Assembly: GCF_014651675.1 (NCBI RefSeq)
Contig: NZ_BMXI01000011.1
Coordinates: forward strand, 1 to 64,000
Source: Roseibacillus persicicus
GTDB taxonomy: Bacteria > Verrucomicrobiota > Verrucomicrobiia > Verrucomicrobiales > Akkermansiaceae
Direction of reading: 5' to 3'
Length of the DNA stretch: 64,000 nt
Made by a program: the position numbers and the translations under genes. The first letter of the stretch is position 1. Each line of letters begins with the position of its first letter. Positions 26,909-36,156 of the stretch are shown one piece after another. The notes below the pieces were generated by a model. The model made no database searches and was not told the origin of the DNA. It saw only the letters and a program-made list of their open reading frames with translations.

Positions 26909-28438
26909 TCACTTGAGCTGCTGGAGAAAACTTTCGGCATTCTGACGGTGCTCGGCTTTCTTGTCGGGGCTCATTCGTTCGCAAGTTCTCGCCATCATGG
27001 AGAGGCGGTGGTTTTTGGCAAAAATGTCGAGGTGGTCATCAATGAAGGTCCAGTAAAGCCCATCCCAGATGGGAGCCCAATCTTTGCTCTTCTTGTAGTC
27101 GGACATTTTGCAAATGTAGTTGGAACCGGAGAGATAGGGTTTGGTGGTGAATAGGCCACCGTCGGCGAATTGGGACATCCCGTAGACATTGGGGACCATC
27201 ACCCAATCGTAAGCGTCGATAAAGAGCTCCATGAACCAGCGGTAGACGTCATCGGGGTCGATGCGGCAGAGCAACATGAAGTTTCCCAGCACCATCAGTC
27301 TCTCAATGTGGTGGCAGTATCCGGTCTCCCGCGCATGGCGAATGGCATCGTCGACGGGGGGAATTCCTGTAGTGCCGTCATAGAAGGCCTGGGGCATGGA
27401 GCGATTGAAATTCCAGAAATTCCGATTGCGCATTTCGACGCCTTTTTGGTCATACATCGCCTTCATGAACTCGCGCCAGCCGATGACCTGACGGATAAAG
27501 CCTTCGAGGGAGTTGAGAGGAATTTCTTTCTCTTTCCCAACCTTCAAAGCGCGCTCGACCACTTGCTCCGGCGACAGCAAGCCGATGTTCAACATGGGGG
27601 TGAGAACGGAGTGAAAGAGTGTGCGTTGCTGGGTGGAGATGGCGTCTTCATAGGGGCCAAACTCTTGAAAACGTTCCGTGAGAAATTGTTCCAGCCAAGC
27701 TTCGGCGTCGCGGTGGGTTACGGGGTAGGGAAGAGATTCGCGAGGAACCTCACTCTTCCCAAAGCGATTGTCGGCCCACTTTGCCGCTTCTTTGACAAAG
27801 GCGTTGGGTTTACAGGCAGGAGCGTCGGGAACCGGGTGATCCTTCGGCAGCTTTTTGCGGTTGTCCTCATCGAATGAGTATTGGCCGCCTGCGGGTTCGC
27901 TTCCTTCCATGAGGATGTCCATTCGTTGACGCTGGTGCTGATAGAATCGAGCCATGAAGGGCTTTTTCCCTTCGGGAAACTCTCGTTCGAGAAATTCGGA
28001 AGGAGACAGGAAGTTGGGCGAGGGACTGGTGACGAGCTCAATGTCGTTTCGCTTCGCGAATCGTATGAGTCTTCGCTCAATGAGATAGTCCGAAACTTCA
28101 GCGAGGTGAATCCGGGTCAGTTGTGCGAGAGGAAGTTTCTCCAATTGGTATTCAGTCGTCGCCGGGGAAGTCGGGAGAGACACCAGTTGCACCTCGAAGC
28201 CTTCCTTTTCCAAGCGTTCCTGAAAGGCCAAGAGCGATGCCCGGTGAAGGACGGCCTTGAAAGGATGGAGCTCCGGAAGAGGCTGATGGCGGTCGATGCC
28301 ATATAGCAGGGGGTCTTCCAGCAGATAGACCGGTCGTTTCTTCTCCAGTGAGGGATGTTCGGCGAAGAGTTGGTGGGGGAAGATGAGGGTCAAGTCGGCT
28401 GGCACTTCGCAATATGGCCGCAAAGTCTGTTTGCGCAA
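26909..28438 (-). CDS. Photolyase/cryptochrome-related protein (FeS-BCP/DPRP family) lacking the cluster cysteines
   Basis: A 509-aa member of the deoxyribodipyrimidine photolyase-related family, the prokaryotic (6-4) photolyase / CryPro / PhrB group. The N-terminal antenna-type domain starts at LTLIFPHQLF. The C-terminal FAD region has HHIERLMVLGNFMLL, DAYDWVMVPNVYGMSQFADGG and TKPYLSGSNYI, all family hallmarks. The four cysteines that bind the 4Fe-4S cluster in PhrB appear to be absent: after MSDY the sequence runs KKSKDWAPIWDGLYW, shorter than the usual Cys-rich loop, and the MHC-type helix reads IRHARETGYC. It may repair DNA by light without a cluster or have become a sensor. The start is TTG 28438 or GTG 28405; no ATG is near. 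Confidence 0.85.
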   Translation of the reverse strand: MRKQTLRPYCEVPADLTLIFPHQLFAEHPSLEKKRPVYLLEDPLLYGIDRHQPLPELHPFKAVLHRASLLAFQERLEKEGFEVQLVSLPTSPATTEYQLEKLPLAQLTRIHLAEVSDYLIERRLIRFAKRNDIELVTSPSPNFLSPSEFLEREFPEGKKPFMARFYQHQRQRMDILMEGSEPAGGQYSFDEDNRKKLPKDHPVPDAPACKPNAFVKEAAKWADNRFGKSEVPRESLPYPVTHRDAEAWLEQFLTERFQEFGPYEDAISTQQRTLFHSVLTPMLNIGLLSPEQVVERALKVGKEKEIPLNSLEGFIRQVIGWREFMKAMYDQKGVEMRNRNFWNFNRSMPQAFYDGTTGIPPVDDAIRHARETGYCHHIERLMVLGNFMLLCRIDPDDVYRWFMELFIDAYDWVMVPNVYGMSQFADGGLFTTKPYLSGSNYICKMSDYKKSKDWAPIWDGLYWTFIDDHLDIFAKNHRLSMMARTCERMSPDKKAEHRQNAESFLQQLK

Positions 28439-28823
28439 GTTGATGTGGGTCAGCTCCTAAACCTGCCCGCCGGCGAGTTTTGATAACCAATTTTGCAGTT
28501 GCGGTTGGGACTCTGCGCACCCGGATGGAGCCTGATTTTTTTTAAAGATATAAGCCTTCTTCAACCGTCAGTAGCTCCCAATCGCCGAATGCCTTCGAGT
28601 TGAGAAAATACTCCAGCCATGGGTTTGATAGCTTTGGGATCGTTGGGTAGTTTGTCATCCTTAAACTGTTTGAGTTGTAGCGGGTTGTTCTTATTGAACC
28701 ATTTTGGGATCTTCTCTCGGGTCCCTTCCTTCTCGAAAAATCCGGTCAGTTGCACTTCTTGTTTTTTTCCTACCTCAACGACGAGGTAGGGTGGGGGAAG
28801 TCGATTCTGAGAACTTCCTTTTC
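28439..28823. other. Intergenic region with hairpin and doubtful small ORF
   Basis: This stretch of about 385 bases lies between aroB and the photolyase-like gene, both on the minus strand. A perfect stem of CCTACCTC with GAGGTAGG (about 28769-28790) sits just after aroB, but no T-run follows it on the minus strand. A 64-codon minus-strand frame (28561-28755, GTG start, ending near TDG) follows the hairpin. Its translation resembles nothing I know, so I do not call it a gene. A long T-run on the plus strand near 28539-28546 has no hairpin beside it. Confidence 0.4.
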
Positions 28824-29909
28824 TCAGCAGGGGGTCCGGAGCAGTTCAATTGCTTCTTCAACCGATTCGGGAGTCACTTCCTTGCTGGTGTGTGCCTTTC
28901 CGGCTTCGGAGAGGAGGACGAAGGTGCGTTGTCCGCCCGAGAACTTTTTGTCGCGGTTCATCTTTTCCACAAGAGAACTCGTCGTGAGCCCGGTTGGCAA
29001 AGTGAGAGGGAGCTGGAATTGCTTGAGGAGTGCGAGGATGCGGTCGCGGTCGCTTGCGCCGAGGGACGAGTGTTTCTCGGAGAGATACAGGGCGGAGCGG
29101 ATCCCCAGCGAAATGGCTTCGCCGTGTAAAAGCTGTCCGTAGGGAACGGAGGCCTCAATGGCGTGACCAATGGTGTGGCCAAAGTTGAGGAGCGCGCGGG
29201 TTCCGGAGGTCTCCTTTTCGTCGTCTTCCACGATGCGTGCTTTGATTGCAAGGTTGCGGAGAAGAAGCTCGGGTGGAGGAGGGACGTCGTCGGGATTGAG
29301 CGCTTCCAGTTCGGCCAACATGGCGGCATCGCGAATGGCGGCATGTTTGATCACCTCGGCAAAGCCTTCGCGGTATTCGCGAGGTGGGAGGGAGGTGAGA
29401 GTTGCGGGGTCAATGAGAACGAGGGAAGGCTGGTGGAAGGAGCCAAGGAGGTTTTTTCCTTCAGGAGTATTCACCCCTGTTTTGCCGCCGACGGATGAGT
29501 CGACCTGGGAGACGATGGTGGTTGGGACTTGGACGACTGGAACGCCCCGGTAGTAGATTGCCGCGACGAAACCCGCTAGGTCACCGGTGACGCCACCACC
29601 GAGTGCGACGACGAATGATGAACGGTCGTGTCCGGCTTGCACAAGGCTGCGGCAGAGCTCGTCTGCCCGGGTCATTGACTTGGAGGCCTCGCCTGCGGGG
29701 AAGAGGTGAGTAGTGACCGCGTAGCCCGCTTCTGTTAGAGAGCTGAGGGCGGTGTCGAGATAGAGGGGGCCAACATTATCGTCGGAGATAATGGCGGCCT
29801 TCCCGCTGAGTCCGGCAATTTTAACATGTTGCCCCAGTCTTTGGAGGGAGCCTGTTTCGACGAGAATGTCGTAGCGGGCGGAAGCGAGAGAAACTGTTTC
29901 GGTGGGCAC
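28824..29909 (-). CDS. aroB: 3-dehydroquinate synthase
   Basis: A 361-aa enzyme of the shikimate pathway converting DAHP to 3-dehydroquinate, using NAD and zinc. It has the GGGVTGDLAGFVAA NAD/substrate motif, TTIVSQVDSSVGGKTGVN, the metal-binding Glu in FAEVIKHA and the histidines in FGHTIGHAIE and LLHGEAIS. Length matches the family. The start is GTG (29909). It is the last gene of a minus-strand run that begins with the histidine kinase at 39.6 kb, 64 bases after the peptidyl-prolyl isomerase gene. Confidence 0.95.
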   Translation of the reverse strand: MPTETVSLASARYDILVETGSLQRLGQHVKIAGLSGKAAIISDDNVGPLYLDTALSSLTEAGYAVTTHLFPAGEASKSMTRADELCRSLVQAGHDRSSFVVALGGGVTGDLAGFVAAIYYRGVPVVQVPTTIVSQVDSSVGGKTGVNTPEGKNLLGSFHQPSLVLIDPATLTSLPPREYREGFAEVIKHAAIRDAAMLAELEALNPDDVPPPPELLLRNLAIKARIVEDDEKETSGTRALLNFGHTIGHAIEASVPYGQLLHGEAISLGIRSALYLSEKHSSLGASDRDRILALLKQFQLPLTLPTGLTTSSLVEKMNRDKKFSGGQRTFVLLSEAGKAHTSKEVTPESVEEAIELLRTPC

Positions 29910-29973
29910 GAGGTGAGCAAAACGGAAATCGAAGCGATGAAAAACGAAAAAGAACCGGCAGAGCCAATTTCCT

Positions 29974-30951
29974 TCACATTTTCCGTTCGATCATCGCGTG
30001 CGCCTTCAGCGACTTGATCCACGCGTCATACTTCTCGGTCCGCTTCTCGATATCGACTTCCTTCTTCATCCGCTCGCGGACGTCCTTGTTCGACAAGGGA
30101 GGAGTGGGGCCATAGTTGATCTTGAGAATTTTCACGATCGTGAAGCCTGCCGGGTCCTTGAGGGGGCCGACTAAATCTCCCGCCTTGGACTCTTCAAAGA
30201 GGGCATCTCCAAATGAGAGAGAAAGGTCGGTTCGGGGGGTGTTTTCCCAGAGGCCGCCTTTGTCTGCAAATGCCCCGTCGGAATGCTTTTTAGCCATCTC
30301 CGTGAAGTCGGCGCCGCCTTTGAGCTCGAGGAAAATCTTTTCCGCCAAAGCAAGTTGCCGCTCGGGAGTGACGTTGGGGTCGAGCCGGTCACGGGAGACT
30401 AAAAAGATTTTTTGGAAATCGATGGTGTCCTTGGTGCGGTCCCGCATGGCGATTTTTCGCTCGTTATACTTTGCCTTGATTTCGCTCTCGGTGGGGGGCG
30501 CGATGTCGCTGAACTGCTGGGAGCGATAGGCTTGCACGAGAATCTGCTCCCGCTGTTGTTCGCGGAAACCCCGTCGGGTCAATCCATTCTCGCGCAGGAA
30601 AGCGTTGAACTCCTTTTCCTTGCCATCGTAGTCCTCACGGACGATGCGGGCAATTTCTTGTTCGACGACGTGGTCGGGGATGCTGGCCCGGCCTTCGACT
30701 TCCGAGAGGAGCAGTTCATTGTTGATGAGTTGCTCCAGAATGTTGTCGCGGAATTCCTTGAGGCGTCGCTGATAGACCTCACCCTGGCGGGGATACATGG
30801 TCTGGAGGACCTCCCGTCGGGGAGCCAGAAGAGATTCAACCTCTTTCTTGGTAATGGCGTGTCCGTTGACCTTGGCTGCAATCGAGGTGATCTCGAACTC
30901 CTTGGCCGCGAGAGTCGAGAAGAGGGAGAGGAATAAGAGGATACGCATCAT
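29974..30951 (-). CDS. Periplasmic SurA/PpiC-like peptidyl-prolyl isomerase
   Basis: A 325-aa exported foldase. A short signal peptide (MMRILLFLSLFSTLAA) precedes a SurA-type N-terminal chaperone segment beginning IAAKVNGHAITKKEV. One parvulin domain follows (about 170-275), with the core patterns F-Q-K-I-F-L and AKKHSDGAFADKGG and a GPLKDPAGFTIVKIL strand. It has one PPIase domain, unlike SurA of E. coli with two. It should help outer-membrane or secreted proteins fold in the periplasm, in keeping with the TPR and surface proteins encoded nearby. Two adjacent ATGs (30951 and 30948) are possible starts. Confidence 0.9.
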   Translation of the reverse strand: MMRILLFLSLFSTLAAKEFEITSIAAKVNGHAITKKEVESLLAPRREVLQTMYPRQGEVYQRRLKEFRDNILEQLINNELLLSEVEGRASIPDHVVEQEIARIVREDYDGKEKEFNAFLRENGLTRRGFREQQREQILVQAYRSQQFSDIAPPTESEIKAKYNERKIAMRDRTKDTIDFQKIFLVSRDRLDPNVTPERQLALAEKIFLELKGGADFTEMAKKHSDGAFADKGGLWENTPRTDLSLSFGDALFEESKAGDLVGPLKDPAGFTIVKILKINYGPTPPLSNKDVRERMKKEVDIEKRTEKYDAWIKSLKAHAMIERKM

Positions 30952-31004
30952 GGGAGAGTAGGTTTTTGGACTGAAAGCGTTGACAGGTTGTTCGAAGTTT
31001 TTTC

Positions 31005-32234
31005 TTAGGCGGCGTAAACCTCATCACGCGAAATGCCACGCAGCTCGAAGGCTCTCAGGATGGTGGCTTCGATGAGGTTGGATGGGCAAGACGCTCCGGC
31101 GGTCACTCCGATGACGGTGGGTTCTTTCGAGAGCAGCTTGTTGGGGTAGGCTGACTGAATCTCGGTCTTTTGCTCCAAATCGTAATGGGCGATGGTCTCG
31201 AGAGAGGAAAGGCAGTCGGCATCCTGGATGAAGAAAGTCGGCAGCTCTTCCTGTCCGATTTCCACCAGGTGACTGGTGTTGGACGAGTTGTATCCGCCCA
31301 CGACCAAAAGAACATCCATGGGGGCGGTCAGCATCTCAAAGAGGGCGTCCTGTCGCTCCTGGGTGGCACCGCAAATGGTGTCGAAAACGAGAAAGTTGGA
31401 GTCGTCGCCATCACGTTTCATGATGGCATCACGGACGCGCTTCTGGATTTCCTCGGTCTCGGATTTCAGCATCGTGGTCTGATTGGCCACTCCAACTTGT
31501 GTGAGGTGAATATCAGGATCGAAGCCCGGTGAGGTTGCGCCTGCAAAGCGAGCGAAGAACTCGTCCCGGTCGCCTCCGTCGGAGAGGTATTTGCACACGT
31601 AGTCGGTTTCCGCCAGAGTGAGAATGATGAGGTAGTGGCCATTGCCTGCTTCGCCCAAGGCCCGGGAAGCCGTGGCACGGGTTTCTTCATGGCCCTTTTT
31701 CCCGTGGATAATGGAAGTCACGCCGGACTTGGCGTAGGTGCGGACCCGCCGCCAAACCTTCATCACGTCACCACAGGTGGTGTCGATGATGTAGCACCCT
31801 TTCTCTGCCAACTTGTCCATGAACTCGCTGGGAGCTCCGAAGGCGGGCACGATGACCACGTCTTCTTCGGTCAGAGCCTCATACTGCTCGTTCATCTCTT
31901 TCCAGGGAAGAGTCTTGATATCCATCTGGGCGAGCTGGCGATTGACCTCGGGATTGTGAATGATCTCACCGATGAGGTAGATGTTTTGCTCGGGAAAGAC
32001 GCGGCGGGAAGCATAGGCCAAGTCGATGGCGCGCTCGACCCCATAGCAAAAACCAAATTGTTGGGCGAGGCGGATGGTGGTGTCCTTGATAGTGAGGGTG
32101 CCGCCCAGCTTTTTGAGCTTCTCGACCACCGCCGAGCGGTAGTGCTTTTCAACTTCTGCTTGCACCAGTTCCATCACTTCGGGACGACGGACATTGACGC
32201 GTTTGGCCTTTTTGGTGGCAGGGGTAGAGCTCAT
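31005..32234 (-). CDS. ispH: 4-hydroxy-3-methylbut-2-enyl diphosphate reductase (long form)
   Basis: A 409-aa iron-sulfur enzyme, the last step of the MEP isoprenoid pathway, producing IPP and DMAPP. The three cluster cysteines are in GFCYGVERA, DTTCGDVMK and DTICGATQERQ. The segment GVTAGASCPSNLIEATI completes the fold. It is about 90 residues longer than E. coli IspH and resembles the longer cyanobacterial/plant type, with an N-terminal extension and internal inserts. It is 47 bases downstream of the Minf_1886-type gene and 53 bases upstream of the isomerase gene, so it is likely in the same transcript. Confidence 0.93.
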   Translation of the reverse strand: MSSTPATKKAKRVNVRRPEVMELVQAEVEKHYRSAVVEKLKKLGGTLTIKDTTIRLAQQFGFCYGVERAIDLAYASRRVFPEQNIYLIGEIIHNPEVNRQLAQMDIKTLPWKEMNEQYEALTEEDVVIVPAFGAPSEFMDKLAEKGCYIIDTTCGDVMKVWRRVRTYAKSGVTSIIHGKKGHEETRATASRALGEAGNGHYLIILTLAETDYVCKYLSDGGDRDEFFARFAGATSPGFDPDIHLTQVGVANQTTMLKSETEEIQKRVRDAIMKRDGDDSNFLVFDTICGATQERQDALFEMLTAPMDVLLVVGGYNSSNTSHLVEIGQEELPTFFIQDADCLSSLETIAHYDLEQKTEIQSAYPNKLLSKEPTVIGVTAGASCPSNLIEATILRAFELRGISRDEVYAA

Positions 32235-32281
32235 AATCGGGAAAGGGAAGTCGGTCTGGAGGGGCTGCTTGTCAAGAAAGG

Positions 32282-32689
32282 TTAAGCCGCCGGGTGGTGG
32301 ATGTTCTCCTGTGGAAGAAAGGGCAGGACAAAAGCCTCTTCGAAATCAAAGATGTCGCCAAAGTCCTCGAGAGTATCGGAATCCTGTTTTCCGAAGACTT
32401 GTTCGCCAATCAGAGCGAAGACCATTTCTCCCACATGGGTGCATCGCCGCACCCCCCACTCGCGGAGGAGGGTTGCTGCCATCGGGCCGAATTGCTCCAG
32501 GGCGAAATCGCGGAAGCCTGCCAGCAATTCAGGACCCGAGACATGCCTGTTCTCGCCCTCGTTCTCTTCCTTGGAGCGCTTGACGGTGAAGTCGAGGGCT
32601 TCCTTGAGAAAGAAATAGGCATCGGGATCGAAACGGGAATCCCGTTGGACAATGGCTGAAATGGCCTCTTGGAAGGCGCTGGCGTGCAT
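32282..32689 (-). CDS. Minf_1886-family protein (planctomycete/verrucomicrobial conserved)
   Basis: A 135-aa cytoplasmic protein matching the Minf_1886 family, conserved in Planctomycetes and Verrucomicrobia and without known activity. Diagnostic segments are RFDPDAYFFLKEALDFTV near the start, HVSGPELLAGFRDFALEQFG and the WGVRRCTHVGEMVF core, with an acidic C-terminal part. The spacing of 17 bases after the TPR gene and 47 before ispH suggests that it belongs to this operon. It is a good lineage marker for the window. Confidence 0.9.
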   Translation of the reverse strand: MHASAFQEAISAIVQRDSRFDPDAYFFLKEALDFTVKRSKEENEGENRHVSGPELLAGFRDFALEQFGPMAATLLREWGVRRCTHVGEMVFALIGEQVFGKQDSDTLEDFGDIFDFEEAFVLPFLPQENIHHPAA

Positions 32690-32706
32690 GACGAAAGTGA
32701 AAAATG

Positions 32707-35229
32707 TCAGTTGCTGACAGGAAGGATGCCGGCGGGAAGAGCCGCTTCTTCCTCGTTCTGGGGAACTGGTTCGGGCTGTTCGGCCGTATTGTGATTCAGG
32801 GCTGAGCCGGGCTTGATTTTAAAACTATGGGGGGCCTTCCAGTCGGGGTGGTCCAGTCGGAGGCGTTCCTCGAAAGCTTCGGCTGCTTGACTATCGCCAG
32901 CCTTGTTGAGGCACCAGGCGGCCTTGTAGAGGGCCAAAGGTTGAATCACCGCATCGTTGAGGAAGAACTCGGCTGCCCGCACGTAGGAGGAGGCTGCCGC
33001 GCTGTAATCGGCACGCGCCAGCGAAATGTCGCCAATCGCAAGATGGAGACCGGCCTTCACAGTTCCCTGGGGCTCGAGATCGAGACCCCGGTGAGCGGCA
33101 ATTTCCGCCTCATCCCAGCGACCCAGCGCGATGAGGCCATTGGCTTTGTCCAAAAAGGCGTCGCAGCGCCAGAAGGCATCGTTCTCGGTTGCGAGGACGG
33201 TCTCGATGGCTTCGAGGGCCCGCAATTCTTGTCCGGGAACCTCAAGTCGTGATTTGGCCAAAGCTTTCCAGATGCCCAATTCCGTGCTTCCGGGCTCGTC
33301 CTTGGCGGTGACTAGCGAGAGGTAATAGTCGGCGGCAGGGAAGTTGGACTTTTCATACATCTGCAGGCCAAGCCACACCAGAAGACGGCGGGGGAGTTGC
33401 TTCTCGGGGTTGATTGCATAGAGCCGGGCCACGGCCTTGCGAAGCTCTTCCGCGTCTTTCAGGCGATAGTGACAGAGCGCGATGGTGGTGCCGGCCGGGT
33501 CTTCGTAAAACTCGGGCACCAAGTTGCGGGCCTTGTTCAAATAGACCAATGATGTCTCGAAGTCGCCCTCGTCAAAGTATCCCAAGCCGATGTTGTAATT
33601 GGCGCGAGCCACCGTGTCTTGGCTCAGGCTGTCGTAATCCTTCAGGAGAGTCTGGTAGGCCTCCAACATCTTGTCATTCCGGCGTTCGAGACGGTAGAGG
33701 CGGCCGGAAAGCTGGAGGGCGAACGCTGCCAGTGCGGGAGCTTCCTCCTTGCGTTCCAAAATGCGCTCGCAGTCTGTCAAAGCGGAAATGCGGTCGCCGA
33801 CTTCGAGGTAGGATTGGGCACGCTTGGCGATGGCCGCGTAGTAGTCCTCCGAATCCGGATAGCGTGAGATGAACTCGGAGAGAATTCCGATGGCGCTGTT
33901 GTAGTCGCCATTCTCGACCAGAGCCCAGCCACTCTTGAACAGGCAGGGACCTTGGAGATTCTTGGGAAGTCGGGAAAAGTTCACCCTCTCCCAAGCGGCG
34001 GTTGCATTGGCGTAATCCTCGAAGCTGAAATAGGTCTCCGCCCGCATCACCCGAGCCTGCTGAATCCAGGGGCTCTTGGGGTATTTGTCTTTATAAAGTT
34101 CGACAAAGGAGGCGGTGAGTTCCGGGAGGTTCGTGCCACGCATCTCGTAGAATGAGAGGAGCTTCCGGTAGCTGGCTTCGTAGGCCATCTTGGTATTGGG
34201 AACAGCGCGGTCCACTCCCAAGAACATCTCCACCGCGGCATTGTGCTGACCGAGCTTGGCGGAAGAGCGCCCTGCGTAGAGAAGGGTCTCCGCCGTAGTC
34301 TCGGGACGGGCGGCACGGAACGGTCCGAGTCGGAACAACTCCTGCACGCGATTGTAGTTCTCGGCGGCGAATTCGTGCTGCATCAGCATCAGCTGGGCCT
34401 CGGCTTTGGACTCATCGGGCAATCCGATGGTCTTCAAGGCGGTGTTGAGCATCTCAAGCCCCTGGTCGGTATTTCCCAGGCGCATCGCGGTCATTCCGCC
34501 GTGGACGATGGCTTGAGCTTTGATACCGAGAAGGGCGGGTTCGACGGTTTGAATCTCGGCAAGAGTGAGGTAGAGCTCGAAGGCCTCCTGCAAGCGGTTG
34601 GAGGTGGCTGCGATGTGGGCGAGGGCAAGGCGAGCCTGGTCGCGGTAGTCGTTGGGCTCATCAGGGTCGTTGACTAGCTTGGAAAGAACCTTTTCCGCTT
34701 CCGGAATCCGCTGGGTTTGCAGGAGACAGCGGGCTTCGTAGTTCAAGGCCTTGTGCCGCAGATCCGCTTTATCGGTTTGGCTGGCGGCAACCGAGAAGTG
34801 AGGCAGGGCGGTCTTGTAGTATTCGTCGTTGTAAGCCAATGCTCCCAATCGAAAAGCGGCGGCGGCAGCTGTTTGCCCCCTCTTCTTGGTCATCATCAGG
34901 GTACTTACGAATTTGGTCTCCGCCCGTTCGCGTCGGCCAATCAAGAGTTCGGCAACTCCGGCGCGATAGACGGCTTTCGGGGCATCGGGGTCCTTGGGGT
35001 AGGTGTTTGCGAAGCGCTCGAACATGGGAATGCAGGCGGCAAAAGCCCTCGCGGCTTCGGAGAAGTTGCTCTCCAATTGTTGGGCCTTTCCGTATTCATA
35101 CACACGATCGGCCTCGGCAAACCAGGTCTCGGCCCGATTGGCTTCGACGATGGCTGCATCTTCTTCCTGAGCTGTTACACAAACAGTTAGCAAGAAAAGC
35201 AGGGCTGTAAAGAGTCGCAAAAACATCAT
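32707..35229 (-). CDS. Exported TPR-repeat protein
   Basis: An 840-aa secreted or periplasmic protein made almost entirely of tetratricopeptide-like helical repeats. A signal peptide (MMFLRLFTALLFLL..TAQ) comes first. Repeats with the A-x-x-x-Y/F-x-x-A pattern run from about residue 25 to 790, with clear units such as AEAAKVLSKL-, PDSEDYYAAIAKRAQSYLE- and GDFETSLVYLNKARN-like segments. The tail is Pro/Glu-rich. It resembles YbgF/BamD-like or outer-membrane-associated scaffolds of Verrucomicrobia, and probably bridges protein complexes in the envelope. It is 73 bases downstream of thiD. No enzymatic motif is visible. Confidence 0.85.
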   Translation of the reverse strand: MMFLRLFTALLFLLTVCVTAQEEDAAIVEANRAETWFAEADRVYEYGKAQQLESNFSEAARAFAACIPMFERFANTYPKDPDAPKAVYRAGVAELLIGRRERAETKFVSTLMMTKKRGQTAAAAAFRLGALAYNDEYYKTALPHFSVAASQTDKADLRHKALNYEARCLLQTQRIPEAEKVLSKLVNDPDEPNDYRDQARLALAHIAATSNRLQEAFELYLTLAEIQTVEPALLGIKAQAIVHGGMTAMRLGNTDQGLEMLNTALKTIGLPDESKAEAQLMLMQHEFAAENYNRVQELFRLGPFRAARPETTAETLLYAGRSSAKLGQHNAAVEMFLGVDRAVPNTKMAYEASYRKLLSFYEMRGTNLPELTASFVELYKDKYPKSPWIQQARVMRAETYFSFEDYANATAAWERVNFSRLPKNLQGPCLFKSGWALVENGDYNSAIGILSEFISRYPDSEDYYAAIAKRAQSYLEVGDRISALTDCERILERKEEAPALAAFALQLSGRLYRLERRNDKMLEAYQTLLKDYDSLSQDTVARANYNIGLGYFDEGDFETSLVYLNKARNLVPEFYEDPAGTTIALCHYRLKDAEELRKAVARLYAINPEKQLPRRLLVWLGLQMYEKSNFPAADYYLSLVTAKDEPGSTELGIWKALAKSRLEVPGQELRALEAIETVLATENDAFWRCDAFLDKANGLIALGRWDEAEIAAHRGLDLEPQGTVKAGLHLAIGDISLARADYSAAASSYVRAAEFFLNDAVIQPLALYKAAWCLNKAGDSQAAEAFEERLRLDHPDWKAPHSFKIKPGSALNHNTAEQPEPVPQNEEEAALPAGILPVSN

Positions 35230-35302
35230 CGGTTCTCATGGATAAGCGACTCAACATCGCCTTCCAGTTCAAAAAGCTAGCGCGAGACCGGAGGGGAAGC
35301 AA

Positions 35303-36109
35303 TCATTCGTCGTGGCTTGATCGGAGGTGATGATTGAGAGCCAGCAGGGGTTCTTGCGAGGGGAAGCTGTGATAATGCGCCAACGAGCTTCGCAGATAGT
35401 CCCGACCACTTGCGACTGCTTTTTCCAGTCCCCGTCCCAAGCCCAATTCGGCGGATATTGCGGACGAAAGGACGCAGCCGGTTCCATGGAGCGAGGCTGG
35501 GCTGGACAGGCGGGAGGCGCGGAAAGTGGCCTCGCCTTCTTCCCAAACCAGAAAGTCCGAGATTTCGTCACCTTCGCCATGATGACCACCGGTGAGGAGA
35601 ACCGCGCAGCGCAACTGTCTGGATAGACGGCGGGCGAGCTCCTTGGGGGCGGTGTTCGTGGGCTCTTGGGAAAGGGAGAGGGCCTCGGGCAAGTTGGGAG
35701 TAATGAGAGAGGCGAGGGGAGCGAGATGCTCAGCCAAGGCCTCGGAGGTGCCAGCCATTTGCATGGCTGACCCGGTGGAAGAGATTCCCACGGGATCGAG
35801 CACGATTGGGAGATCGAGGTTTTTCAGCAATTTGGCCAAGACTAGGACTTGGTCCGGATGCGCCAGGAGACCGATCTTGATTGTTGCGATGGGGTAGGTA
35901 TGGAGAAGGAGGTGAACCTGGTTTTCCAAGTCGGTGGCGCTCACGGGGCGCGTGGCGGTGACTTCCAAAGGGGTCTCCACCACCAGGGAAGTCATGGCCG
36001 TGAGGGGGTGAAAGCCGTAATTGTGAAAAGTCAGTAGATCAGCCTGCAGACCGGCGCCCGCCGAGGTGTCGAAACCGGCGATAGTGAGCGCTACTGGGGG
36101 GCTGGACAT
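35303..36109 (-). CDS. thiD: Hydroxymethylpyrimidine/phosphomethylpyrimidine kinase
   Basis: A 268-aa ribokinase-fold kinase that phosphorylates HMP and HMP-P for thiamine synthesis. It starts with the diagnostic ALTIAGFDTSAGAGLQADL. It also has VLDPVGISSTG, LITPNLPEA, the LLTGGHH segment and the anion-hole/catalytic motif LHGTGCVLSSA. Length is normal. It is the only thiamine gene here and has no TPP riboswitch-like sequence upstream. Only 47 bases separate it from the preceding coiled-coil/TPR gene, so it may be read through from there. Confidence 0.93.
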   Translation of the reverse strand: MSSPPVALTIAGFDTSAGAGLQADLLTFHNYGFHPLTAMTSLVVETPLEVTATRPVSATDLENQVHLLLHTYPIATIKIGLLAHPDQVLVLAKLLKNLDLPIVLDPVGISSTGSAMQMAGTSEALAEHLAPLASLITPNLPEALSLSQEPTNTAPKELARRLSRQLRCAVLLTGGHHGEGDEISDFLVWEEGEATFRASRLSSPASLHGTGCVLSSAISAELGLGRGLEKAVASGRDYLRSSLAHYHSFPSQEPLLALNHHLRSSHDE

Positions 36110-36156
36110 GAAAGAAGAAAGCCGGGGCAGTCGGGCCCGGGCATTCGGTTTTTCTG

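Noticed and set aside
28561-28755. 64-codon minus-strand frame between aroB and the photolyase-like gene
   Set aside because: GTG start, no family match, no neighbouring operon support. It is kept only as part of the intergenic note.
36110-36156. TPP riboswitch before thiD
   Set aside because: The gap to the preceding gene is 47 bases, too short for a TPP aptamer, and no CUGAGA core is present.
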